This document shows positions 11,400-22,427 of a stretch of 64,000 nucleotides of DNA, in pieces. The stretch's first letter is position 1. Every line of letters starts with the position of its first letter. The stretch is taken from the NCBI RefSeq assembly GCF_037975245.1, contig NC_092567.1:11129376-11193375 (forward strand), given 5' to 3'. Below the pieces are notes generated by a model. That model was not told the DNA's origin and did not search any database. It saw nothing but the letters and a program-made list of their open reading frames with translations. The DNA comes from Apostichopus japonicus. Lineage: Eukaryota; Echinodermata; Holothuroidea; Aspidochirotida; Stichopodidae. The position numbers and the translations under genes were made by a program.

Positions 11400-12014
11400 C
11401 GATCATTTTAATATGATGTGATTGGTAAGCTATCAATCATATAAATATGACATGATAGGTAAGCTATCGATCATTTTAATATTATGTGATAGGTAAGCTA
11501 TCGATCATTTTAATATTATGTGATTGGTAAGCTATCGATCATTTTAATATGATGTGATAGGTAAGCTATCGATCATTTTAATATTATGTGATAGGTAAGC
11601 TATCGATCATTTTAATATTATGTGATAGGTAAGCTATCGATCATTTAAATATTACGTGATTGGTAAGCTATCGATCATTTTAATATGATGTGATAGGTAA
11701 GCTATCGATCATTTTAATATTATGTGATAGGTAAGCTATCGATCATTTAAATATTACATGATAGGTAAGCTATCGATCATTTTAATATTATGTGATAGGT
11801 AAGCTATCGATCGTGTTAATATTATGTGATTGGTAAGCTATCGATCATTTTAATATTATGTGATTGGTAAGCTATCGATCATTTTAATATTACATGATAG
11901 GTAAGCTATCGATCATTTTAATATTACATGATAGGTAAGCTATCGATCATTTTAATATTATGTGATTGGTAAATTATCGATCACTTAAATATTATGTGAT
12001 AGGTAAGCTATCGA
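11400..12014. repeat. 34-bp minisatellite, about 18 copies
   Basis: A head-to-tail array of a 34-bp unit whose core is GATAGGTAAGCTATCGATCA followed by an AT-rich tail with ATTATGTGA variants. The first unit is the most diverged and central units are nearly identical. Each unit contains a CTATCGAT / AGCT palindromic core. There are no non-repeat spacers, so it is not CRISPR-like. Confidence 0.95.
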
Positions 12015-12974
12015 CGAGCAAGTCACTTTAGGTCACTTTACGCATTTGAGAAAAAATAAATTTGAACTTGGAGATACCGTTTCGATACAAGATTCGTAGA
12101 TTTGGATAAGTTTTGAAATATTACAATTTGCCTTCATTAAGTGCTTCATATAAAGTCTTGTTTTATAAGGTATATAAGCAGAACGTTAAACAGTTATTGT
12201 TTTAGCATTACATAATTATGTCGTAGTAAAGCTGATATTATATGTGTATATCAAGTAATCCTTAAATACTTAGATCGGCTCTGTATAGTATATACTCTTC
12301 ATTTAATTCTTTCATTGTTATTTCAATGCGCTTTATAAATGAGTCTACTGATTACGTTTTTTTTTCAAATCTTTTTTATTTCTTTATATTCCGATATTTT
12401 CCTTCGATTTAGAACAACGCTAAGACTATATCTAATAATTGCTCTAATTATTGTTATATTTAGTCATGAATTGTTAAATTGCATTCTACTTCATCCATTT
12501 ATTAATTTTACTTTCTTTCAAGATTTAGTTGCTTTATTTCGTTCCTCCTATATCTATGTTATGAATAAATCTTAGATATAACTCACGCGTATTACAGTGA
12601 ATATTAGAAGAATATTGTTAAATGTTATCATAATAACAAAGACTGGCTGTCTACAGTTATACCATTGATTGTGTTATTCAAAATCATACTAAAACATTGT
12701 CTTAGACATAAATGAATAAAAATGACATATTTTGTTTTTTAATCCAGTTCTTTGTTCCATTATTATGATATCTAATGATGTTTCTTTGAAGACAGGAACA
12801 AGTGACGTTGAGGTATTAACATATATGCTTTTAACATGATTGCAACGAAGATATGTTCTGTATATTTAACATGAACCTTAAACGCAATGATCGGCTCTCC
12901 ATGCATATCTTTCATTCTTCTTGTATCGTTATTTTGCTAATTCTTTATTAATGATGCTGATTGATGATTAATAA
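12015..12974. other. No gene seen
   Basis: Very AT-rich; only short open frames without splice support. Confidence 0.5.
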
Positions 12975-13140
12975 GGGGTTAATCAACGGTCTAGCGTGCG
13001 TTACTCACAGGATTAATGCACGATCGGGGGATAATGCAAGCGATGCACGAGGGCGGAGCCCGAGTGCATCCAGCGATAGCATTAACACCCGGAGTGCATT
13101 AATCATGTGAGTAACGCACGCTAGACCGTTGATTAACCCC
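12975..13140. mobile_element. Palindromic MITE-like element
   Basis: A 166-bp near-perfect inverted repeat. It starts GGGGTTAATCAACGGTCTAG and ends with the reverse complement of that word; the arms are about 46 bp. The centre has an imperfect palindrome around GGGCGGAGCCCGAG. The whole can fold into one long hairpin. A partial relative (gtgcgttactcacaggatta) recurs at 13245-13264. No target duplication was recognised. Confidence 0.75.
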
Positions 13141-13265
13141 GTTCATTCATACACTACCATTTGTGTGGGGGAAAAATCATAAAACAAAACATTTTTGGTT
13201 ACATATAACCAAAGATTTATTAAAGTGATGCCCCGTAATTTTACCGTGCGTTACTCACAGGATTA

Positions 13266-14268
13266 ACCACGGTCAGCTGACCTGAATGGACCAATAGGAT
13301 TTAGGAATCTTTACTAAGTATGAATGAATTAATATTAATGATCACTTCATTGTAATGTAGTTTTTGTCGTATTTGCTTTAACCCAATTGGATGTTATGAA
13401 GCCATAAAGTTTACCAATATAACCCAAGCCCTGTCCCGCAAAACTGAATATATTTACATAACTACAAAAACTGACTAACATATAAATATGGAAAAATCAC
13501 AGCGTCACGATATCTGTTTATGATATGAGATATATCCAATGAAATAATTATCCCTTTATTTTGTTATGTTCTTGGTATTTCCGTATTTCTGTATGCTTGT
13601 ACAAATATACAATTTTTACTACCAAACACACTTGTTCCCTTTGAGGCGATCCTGGTCTCTCATTGTGATACAATTAAAGCCTATTCATCCCATGTATCTG
13701 TTACTATATCATAAGTTCATATCGTAGAATCTTATGATGGAATTATTGATATGTATTGATGTTGTAATGTCAATGGAAGCAATAAAAGAAAACTAATCGG
13801 AGAAATATTGTCAACAGTGTTATCTCTGTGTAACATGTAGTCTATATACTAACTTGTAATTTCAACCTCTTACTCTTGTCCTGTCCTGCGTCAAGGTCAC
13901 ACAGAAGGTTATTGCTATACATTAACTCTCAAAACAGGTGAGGCTGGTATAATTGCGGTTGAGATTTAGAAATTCTCCTAACAAAAGTGTTGATGTCGCT
14001 ATGTGTGCCATAAATTTATACTTTCTCTTCAAGTTCATCCCAACATTTATTAGAAACAAGTGCCTTTTGAAAGATTCTAAACTTCCAACTTATTACCAAA
14101 TATTCAAAAGTGTATTATTAAACTGATCGCAAAGTACATTGTTCAATGTGGCATCTGGTGACCATTTTCTGATTTTATAGCGTATTTTGGGCAATATCTG
14201 AATCATCTCCAGGCAAGAATTTTAACGGTTTTCCATTTTCCTTGTTTCTTTTCTTAAAGAAACGAATT
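13266..14268. other. No gene resolved
   Basis: A short minus-strand open stretch at about 13.87-13.94 kb ending in GTAAGA is the only coding-like hint; it is not supported well enough to annotate. Confidence 0.4.
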
Positions 14269-14429
14269 TCACTCCTCGTCCCCATACGAGAATCTCTCCT
14301 TGTCAACATCCACTGTGTTGATCATTGACGCCTCTGCACGCATGGGGCCGGGTGGGTCTGGGGGGTCTGGGGAGGAGTGTTCCTTGCGGATTCCCTCCAT
14401 TGTATTAACCTTAAATCGAGATGAACTTC
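14269..14429 (-). CDS. Coding exon with RFxV motif, minus strand
   Basis: Open frame with typical coding composition: SSSRFKVNTMEGIRKE, then a Pro/Asp-rich HSSPDPPDPPGP linker, then SMINTVDVDKERFSYGDEE and TGA at 14269-14271. It starts with GA, which completes an AGA codon from the exon at 14517-14595, so the two exons join in phase across an 87-bp intron. RFKV fits the [R/K]FxV docking motif of SPAK/OSR1 kinases, found for example in N-termini of cation-chloride cotransporters. A cotransporter link is speculation. The end may be the true C-terminus, or a donor (GA|GTGAAA) may replace the stop. The acceptor lacks a strong pyrimidine tract. Confidence 0.5.
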
Positions 14430-14516
14430 CTCATTGAATTTCATTTGGTAAATTAAAGATTAGTTAATAAACTGGTATATCAATGGCACCGTCACCCCTG
14501 GCCACTATATTCTTAC

Positions 14517-14595
14517 TGGATTCATTTCTCCCGTACAATGTCCTTTCCCTTCCCCGTTCGTCCTCAACTGCACTGGATACCACGTACGTCTGTTT
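14517..14595 (-). CDS. Coding exon upstream of the RFxV exon, minus strand
   Basis: Open frame encoding TYVVSSAVEDERGRERTLYG then RNES, ending with a good donor, A|GTAAGA (14511-14516). The left-over base joins in phase with the exon at 14429-14269. The upstream border is uncertain: AG dinucleotides at 14596-14597 and 14590-14591 both fit phase 0. The highly charged sequence suggests a cytosolic, disordered region. If the donor is not used, the frame runs on to a stop after about 17 more codons. The gene is unidentified. Confidence 0.45.
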
Positions 14596-15108
14596 CTATG
14601 TATTGACAACGTCATAATACTTATCAATATATGTTAACATTTTGGGGGCCTTTGTTAGGTAACACTTTGTCACACCCGTCTGCAGGGTTTTCCTTAAACT
14701 GTCCCCTAAAATGAAAACAAAAGTGTAAATTTGCTGAGAATGTTCATTATACATCGATGACGATATCCGATTCTATTTTATTTTATTATTTTATGTCGTG
14801 GAGTTGAAGTTTTGCTTCATAGACTTGTTTTCAACATAGATTCCAATCCTTTCTTGTTTTCACTCTCTTTGACCCAGTTTCTAAAAGTCGTAAACATTGA
14901 CCGTTATTGATGTCTGGCAGTAATATATATGTTTAATTAGTCAAAGTACTGATAATAATCAATAATTTAATAAACAAATAAAACAGAACACACATCGAAG
15001 TTCAAAATAGGAAATGGAAGTGGGGGGGGGGGGATGGCTGTAAATCTAATCACACTAGCATATATGACGCCGTGATCAATTGTGGTGCATAAGATATGCA
15101 TCACCCAT

Positions 15109-16200
15109 AGAAATTGAAGTAGGGAGAATAACGCCATGCGACATATACTGAAGCCACCCATTTAACTGGTGGTGCTTTGCTTGTACGGCAAGACAGTAAC
15201 GGAGCGTAATACAAACACTACGTCTTTGAAATAACTAAAGTGATACAGTTGACATTAATCACTCGAAATGGTGATATCGCGTGCTGCACTTGGGTGCCAA
15301 AATCGTGAAAAATGTAGCAGTGGACTGTAGTTTCACAGGTAATTCTTAGGAAGCAATAGTAGAAGCAATTACATAGGAATATAATTACTTTACTAGTGTC
15401 GTCCAGCTGCTGTATTGTAATTCACTGGACCCTGGATATAGTTAGCCTAGCCCCTAGACCGGCTGTCCTTTTGAATGCAATATGACTAAAACTTAAAAGC
15501 CTAGTGAAAAAAATTATCACCACCTCATTTTACTTAAAAAATGTATACCTAACGATAGATCCACATGCTATAATAACATGGGATGACGGTTATGATATCA
15601 TGGGCGTATCACTAACATTTCAGTACTAGGAAATAGGCTTAGCCTAACTTATGTTTATGTACGTAGCCTTGCCCCTTGGTGGGATATGTAATCTTGCATA
15701 AACTACTACCCAATTTGTAACATTATTTCTCAGACTTGTATGCACAGACTAATATGGAAGTATTACACAAATTAAGTTGCGGAAGGGGGGAGGGTGGGGA
15801 GGGTTACATTTTCAAGGGACAACTATGACAATATCTGAGTGGAGCACTAAAATAATGCAAGCAAGCAAAACGTTTGCCATGTGCCTCTTAGATGAAATTA
15901 CACTTCCAGATATTAAAAGTTGCACAAAACACTCCACTTATCCAAGTCATTAGAGGCGATACAAAAAATCAGACTTGATTCTTAAGTCAGGAGTATAGTA
16001 CTTACCAGTCTGGTCGCCATAACATGTCTCTGTTTTGCAAAGTACACCTACTCTTTCACAAAAACGGGTAAAATCAAATTCAATTTCAAAGTCGAATGCA
16101 CAATGTATGTATATTCAGACGTACAAATGATCTGGCTTTTTGCAGTATAACGCAAAGCGCCCTCACTATTTTCAATACTTAAACACACGGCGATGCAATG
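15109..16200 (+). repeat. Segment carrying THAP-like exons, copy 1
   Basis: This segment aligns by eye along its length with 53174-54080, same orientation. Shared landmarks are the atagaaattRaagtagggag start, the ATG exon, a ctggaccctggatat intron segment, a TATGACAxTATxTGAGTGG exon and the aaagcgccctcact end. The copies differ by many substitutions and indels, so the duplication is old, or both are copies of a dispersed element. Confidence 0.7.
15268..15338 (+). pseudogene. THAP-like first exon with in-frame stop
   Basis: From ATG (15268) the frame reads MVISRAALGCQNREKCSSGL, then TAG where a Ser would be expected, then FHR and a GTAATT donor. The AAxGCxNR....GxSFHR layout and the exon end just after FHR match the start of THAP zinc-finger genes as I remember them. 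A matching second-exon candidate at about 15.80-15.90 kb reads TTMTISEWSTKIMQAS then TFAMCLLDEI, with the EW..KI spacing of a THAP core. The stop and the loss of clear zinc ligands make it a pseudogene or decayed transposon piece. Confidence 0.4.
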
Positions 16201-16479
16201 ACTTACTGATTTTGTTGGCATCCAAATGGACATTATAGTAATGTTTGCCTTGTTGGAGTCATATTATATCGTTGAAACTTCGTTGAAATACTTAGGGTGT
16301 TTTTTTTCTTCAGTAAAGTGTATTTTTCTTGTAATTGCCTATACATTTGTTTTAAAAAGTAATGTGAAAAATAAGAACATGTTGTCGGGACGGGTGTTAT
16401 TTAAAGAGAAAATTCAAAAAAATGATGTCAAATATATAAAATTTTAGAAGAGAGGGGTAGAGTTGGTGGTATCAGGAGA

Positions 16480-17275
16480 GAGTTGTAGGGTGAAGTACTT
16501 CATTCAGTGACAATTGAAGAAAGAGCCATTGATATGAATAGGTTATTACTTAAATATGACTACTTGCCTGTTTATATTATACATGTTATTTGTTTTTTTG
16601 GGGAGGGGGGTGGGAGGTAAGGGAGGTGTGAAATAGTTACAAAAATTTAGAATGTTAAAGAAAATGTTAAATGTTAAAGAAAGAAAATGTATTAAATGGT
16701 GGACGGCATTCAGATAGTGTTGTCATTGGTTGGGGTATAGGAAGGTAGTAGGGAGTTAAGTAGTCACGCGATATCAATTAAAGAAAGTATGATACATTCA
16801 GCTGATTATATGAATATGACTGATTATATGAATATGACTACCTGTATATTAATTATTATTATGCATATTAATTAATTAGTATATGAATATGACTGATTTT
16901 ATGAATATGACTACTTGTATATTAATATTACATGTGTAGGGTCTGTGGTAGTGTGAAATAGACATACAATGTCAAACAACGTAAATATATGATATATGAC
17001 AAACGTTAACTATTTAATCGTCACAAACTCTCAGTCTAAATTACTAACGATGATATAGAGTCAAGCAGTCACGTGATATAAATTAAAGAAAGTATACAAC
17101 AGATACATTCAGCTGATTAAATAAATATGACTACTTGTCAATATGAGATGTGTAGGTTCTGTGGTAGTGTGAAATAGACATACAATGTCAACGTAAATGT
17201 CTGAAATATGACAACCGTTAAATATTTAATCGTCACAATCTATCAGTCTAAATTACTAACGATGATATAGTATCA
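16480..17275. repeat. 305-bp tandem duplication
   Basis: The block beginning gtcacgcgatatcaattaaa (16763) recurs at 17068 with the same order of landmarks: cattcagctgatta, ggtagtgtgaaatagacata, atttaatcgtcacaa and taacgatgatata. A third, weaker partial copy precedes it (about 16.48-16.60 kb). No coding content. Confidence 0.7.
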
Positions 17276-17289
17276 ATCATATACATCAT

Positions 17290-18195
17290 GAACGATACGC
17301 AGATGTTAATAAGAATATTAAACATTTTGTTTTTGTAGTATTTTGCTTTTCTATATCCAAATAAATACACAAATTGTTTCACGCCCATATTATTTGTTGT
17401 TTTTATTGAAGTAATGGACTGATTTCATCTTTTAAATTCTTTTTATATTTTCGACAAAAAATAATGATCGCTGATTAATTTGGGAAAAGTTTATAATCGT
17501 CATAATCATTTTTTTTTTCCGGCCACGAAGATCTTTTATTTTGACCAAAAAATAGATTAAAAAACATAAATCTGTATCATCTAATCCTTTAATGAATAAA
17601 TTGTGATATGATGAACTTGAACAGATGTGCAAACACTGAAATTACGTCAATGGTTATCCTTCAAATAATAGGTCCCCAGAGAAGAAAACAAAAATACACG
17701 GTTGGCCACGTATGTAAGTTGGAACGTGCATCTAATTATGTTACTGGAATTCACCATTATATGTTAGTATAGTAGTTTGAAGAAAAAAGACCAGTCATCG
17801 CCTGGCACACTGTTTGCAAATGCAAAGATTCAATTAAAATGTTTAGCATTATGATAATCGTGGAGTGCATTTATAGTATTGCAAAACTAAAGTGTACCAA
17901 TGTTATTTCTTCATCGTATATATGCATTCCTGGTATTGCAAATGTTCTTCAGTCCGTTCCACTTGCAAGAAATATAGCTACGATATAAGCAAATAGGATG
18001 CACTGTGGACGCTGCTTGACCTACAATATTTGAGTAAAAAAAGTGTTTTGTTAGTAATTGGAGAAATAGAGAAATAAAACAAAAGGGTTGTAAGCATCCA
18101 TTCAATTATCAATAAAAACGGTTAACTCAATGTGACAATAGTAATCCGTTGGCCATGTTGGAACCAACCGTCAGAGAACTAATGAGTACAGGATA
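17290..18195. other. No gene seen
   Basis: AT-rich; short open frames only. Confidence 0.5.
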
Positions 18196-18204
18196 TCAGG
18201 TTCA

Positions 18205-18300
18205 GTACACCGCCTGCAGGTTTGTAGGTAAAGCTACGCTTCTAAGGCAAGAGGTTCGAAACCGGTAAAGAAGGTTTCAATTCCACTGTTGGCAACTGCC
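18205..18300 (+). repeat. Possible tRNA-derived SINE fragment
   Basis: GAGGTTCGAAACCGG (from 18251) is a good pol III B box and is preceded by GTAGGTAAAGCTACGCTTCT, which is A-box- and anticodon-arm-like. No closed cloverleaf. Confidence 0.3.
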
Positions 18301-18319
18301 ACCTGTATCGAACAATACT

Positions 18320-19825
18320 AGTTGTCACTCTCGGTAAACACGTCATACCCCCACAAGAATGTCACTTTCCGTGTTTGACACTTCCGGTAAGCACGCCATA
18401 CTCCATCCGAGAATGGTCATAATGCTATTATCCACACGGCTTATTATATACCCAAAAAATAACGTAATATTTCGTCGATGCAAACTAAATGTGAATTGGT
18501 TGCATTCAAGCGCACAATCTGTTTATGACTACGAATGTAACCTTTATATCGATTGACCTTAAATTTCCGCCTTTTCTTTGAAATCGCGCTCAGACAGCAC
18601 TTACGTAGCTAAATGACTTCCTTATCGAGAGTACGTAAACAATGTGATAAGGCAAGAAGGGAAGCGTTCAGATTGACCTCAAAATGAAAGTAACTATTAA
18701 ATACAGTTACATTACGCGTTTCAAATAACATCACGGGTTACACAATGAAATGCTCACTGGCGTTAGACAAGATGTTAATTTCAGATTTTGCATTTGGATA
18801 ATTTACCTTAAAATTATATTTGCTTAATCTGTTAAATTGTTGTCTGTTTAACTAATATGATTTTTATATTTAATTTGATATCAAGAGATCTAGATATTTT
18901 TGTTATAGAAAATGATCGTCTGCGTTGAAATATAAACCCATCGACGTCCTTAGTTCAGTGCAGGCAAACATGAATCCTGAACCGTTGAAAAAATGTATAT
19001 CACACTGTGAGTATTAGTCGTAAAGGCAAAGCAAACTTTCAGTACGTTTGGAAACTTCGACAGCACGTAATTGCAAGACTGGGTTTAAGCGCCCACCTTT
19101 AAATGATATATTTAAATGATATTTATCCCCTTAAAATGTTTGCACAAATCGTAAATGGTACCAAAATTTGAAAATTTTTAAAGCAACGAACCCACAAAAT
19201 CAACACATTTGCTACAATTGTTGCTAGATCCGGGGATTCTAAGACTGCACCAATGAGCTCAGCTTATTAATAGATGTACGTTTACTAAGTTTTTTGGTGC
19301 TATATTACTTTTATTGTGTTAAAATTCGACTTGTAAGTTACCACCACAGCTATTCCTATAACGTGAATTTTAGTAAGACTAGAGGTCAGTAATAACAGCA
19401 GACTCCAGGCTACATAATTGTAAATCTATTTAGTCGCTTTACTGATGTACACTTGCAACAAAATATACTTGATCATCATAAAGAGGGACCTAACACAACA
19501 TGTTACGAATTCAGTTCGTATAAAGGCATTACATTGTTTATTCAGCCTTGTGTAATGTAACTACGAATACAGAGATTTTGGGAGGGATATATATTTACTG
19601 GTCGACTTAAAATCCTTCCCAAAGAAGATATTCAGATTAAGACGCTGGCAGTATAGAACTGTCCAGTCATTAACAAAGGCTGCAACTATCGCAAATGTTA
19701 TTCTCGTTAAGTCTAGCCTTCCATATCATACCATACCTAGGAATATCATACTACATACACAACTTTCTAAATTCTTATCACTACTGCTTGTTCAAGTCCA
19801 CGTCTTTGATTGTCTATTTTACAGG

Positions 19826-19827
<2 letters not shown>
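18320..19827. other. No gene seen
   Basis: No splice-supported or motif-bearing open frame recognised. Confidence 0.45.
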
Positions 19828-19901
<74 letters not shown>

Positions 19902-19903
19902 CC

Positions 19904-19952
<49 letters not shown>
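19828..19952. repeat. (TA)n microsatellite
   Basis: About 125 bp of TA dinucleotides with one gcc interruption at about 19901. It abuts the 3' side of a Penelope-like element remnant. Confidence 0.95.
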
Positions 19953-19954
<2 letters not shown>

Positions 19955-20028
19955 AGAGAAAACCAGAGAAATAAGATATGACTCATAATTGACAAATAAG
20001 GAGTAAGTTATAGAAAATATATTGGAAT

Positions 20029-20055
20029 TTTCGGTCCCCCTGGGACCTTCGTCAG
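20029..20055 (-). ncRNA. Hammerhead-like core in a Penelope-like element 3' region
   Basis: On the minus strand the 27 nt read CTGACGA, one extra A, GGTCCC, AGG loop, GGGACC, then GAAA. That is the CUGANGA / stem II / GAAA layout of a hammerhead ribozyme core, with a perfect 6-bp stem II. It sits about 140 bp downstream of the GIY-YIG reading frame. Penelope-like elements are known to carry hammerhead motifs. The extra base at the foot of stem II and the lack of clear stems I and III mean activity is doubtful. Confidence 0.45.
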
Positions 20056-20195
20056 CAATACTTGGCAGTCGAATGAGAAGTACAAAATGTGACACAATGA
20101 AAGTATGACGCTAGATAAGTGTAAGTTGCAATGATGGAATTAAAACCAAATAAACCATGACTATACAGGAAGCGGATTAAGGAGCAAAGAACGGA

Positions 20196-20705
20196 TTACA
20201 TATGCTTGTAGAACTGGTAGTTGTAAAGGGGTCCCAAGTCTTTGTTGAGGCCGGTGATGTGAGACTTAATACGAAAGATCCAATCGATTTCTTTACGTTT
20301 ACGTTCAGTAGTTGATTTGAAGTTCGAGGCAATTAAAATACATTTTAGGTTTTTTAGAGAATGACCATGAAGATTGAAATGTTCGGACACTGGGAATCCT
20401 GCAAAATTATCACGAATAGATTTTTATTAAAACGTAAGCGGAATCGGGAGCCTGTTTCACCTACATAATTGCCCTCTTTGCAAAGTACACAATAGAAAAT
20501 GTAAATAACATTAATAGAATCACAAGAGAGGGAAGGGGGTCTAAGACTAAAGTCAACATTGGGAATCTTGACCACGGTGCCTGGGGTAATATGGGGGCAT
20601 ATTTGGCATCTAGGTTTACCGCAAGGAAAATTGCCTGCGGAGGTGGAAACTGAGCGGGGAGTCTGGAGGAAGTGAGAAGAAATTTAAGGTTGGGGGGTTG
20701 ACGAA
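20196..20705 (-). pseudogene. Penelope-like retroelement remnant (linker plus GIY-YIG endonuclease)
   Basis: Read on the minus strand across frameshifts: PPNLKFLLTSSRLP, then (next frame) GNFPCGKPRCQICPHI, then INVIYIFYCVLCKEGNYVGE with TGSRFRLRF, then (after another shift) FAGFPVSEHFNLHGHSLKN, and a C-terminal ERKRKEIDWIFRI / TGLNKDLGPL ending in a stop. The Cys-rich linker followed by a GIY-YIG nuclease with Y..CxxC, YVGET, R and EHF..H is diagnostic of the C-terminal part of Penelope-like element proteins. The reverse transcriptase is missing: the copy is 5'-truncated near 20705. Several indels show it is dead. Confidence 0.8.
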
Positions 20706-20709
20706 ATAT

Positions 20710-22215
20710 ATATACACACACACATATATATATATAAATTATGATTTATAAAATATTTATTTATAAATGGAAGCTTCTCAAAACAGGAAACTATCTGTTC
20801 AGGGGTCGTAATACTTTGATTCAACAGGAAGTAATGAAGACATGTTTTTTCATTCCATACTGTGTGTGTATGTGAACTACATTGTACCACATCGTAACAG
20901 GGATAAGCATGATGAACCGTTCCGCCATTTTATAATGTCAACTATTAGAGTCTGGAAAGTTAACGAAATAGTTCCAGGAGAGAAAATCAGAGTAGAGGTA
21001 AGATTAAATTGACCATCAAGGAGAACAAATTCCATTTCTAGCCAATTTCTATAAAAAAAAAATCACAGTATTAGACTGCAGAGCGAGGTAACGTTAGTTT
21101 CTACCGTTAACGTAGGTTTGATTCGTATGACCAATTAACTATAATGATGTTAAATGACCGTGACGTAGTTTGTTCCATATAGTGAAATGAATACATGATA
21201 TACTTACATGTGTTTTATAACATTTATATCGTGATACAAGCTGAAGCTGATATGAAACTGTACAATATTGTAAAGTAACTGTATTGTACTATGAATAACA
21301 CAACATATATTACCTTATTAAGTTAGGGTTATACAAGAAAACTACTGCATGGGGCCTTTTGTGCTTGTAATATATTGCATTGTACATACAACTACCCGTG
21401 ACTATGTGACATTGTACTGTAATTAGAGAAGTAATAAGTATACTTTAATTAAGAGTTGAACGTTAGTGCAGTCGGTTACGTGTTCAGACACACGTTTAGT
21501 GTAACTCGTATAGTGTTATAGAGGATTATTTTCATCCGATAACCAAACATGTCTGTAGTATTAGACTCAGTATGTACCTGACTTTTTTACTGTCCGTCCT
21601 GTATTTGGTATTGTCCCACATCTGCTGAAGACACTTGTCTTGTTCCTATACCAACATATGCTGGACAGGTAAATTTGTATAAAGGTACATACATTTAGAG
21701 GCAGGGGCACTTCTCCGTACAAAATTACAATCACCCACCCCCCCCCCCCCGAGTCCCACCATTAAAGCATTAAAACACCATGCACCTTCAATATTGGTGA
21801 TTAAATGTGCTGCCCTTCTCTAGAAGACATTGGTGCCCCAGCAGTGCCCCTTAAAAAAAAAAACTCCTGGTGACATCACTGTTTATGAATCATAGGAACT
21901 ATGAAGTCTCCATTAAATAGTGCAGATTCCGGAAATTTCACAAACAAGTTTCGGCTTTGTTATTATACTAGAATCGTTCACATTCATATTTCGTAACCAA
22001 TCAGTGTTCAGGTTTTATCTAGCAAGTCCGAAACAGACAAGGTACATGAATATTTTCAACTAGTTCAGGATCTTGGTTTTTCCATTAACTAAACGCTTTT
22101 ATGTCCAATTTCCTCGTTTATTTGGCAATTTTTAATAAGGTTATTAAGCTTCTTTTTATTGTACGTTATTACCAGTTAGTGTTAAATAAGCAGATTTTCA
22201 ACACAAACTGCAGTT
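20710..22215. other. No gene seen
   Basis: Contains a short CA/TA run near 20710-20740 and a C13-type run near 21737. Nothing coding recognised. Confidence 0.45.
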
Positions 22216-22219
22216 TTAA

Positions 22220-22350
<131 letters not shown>

Positions 22351-22427
22351 TGTAATTACTTTGACATTGTAAATTATGAGTAGACGTGGTACCTACGGTG
22401 AAATGATACACTTATAGTAATTTATTT

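Noticed and set aside
11400-12014. CRISPR-like regular repeats
   Set aside because: Units are directly adjacent with no unique spacers, in a clearly eukaryotic region.
13873-13937. Minus-strand open stretch NNLLCDLDAGQDK with a GTAAGA donor
   Set aside because: Too short; its phase does not match the neighbouring minus-strand exons.
19826-20095. Open frames of Ile-Tyr repeats over (TA)n tracts, here and at 22101-22411, 39969-40265 and 48492-48734
   Set aside because: Dinucleotide repeats with no stop codon in one register; not proteins.
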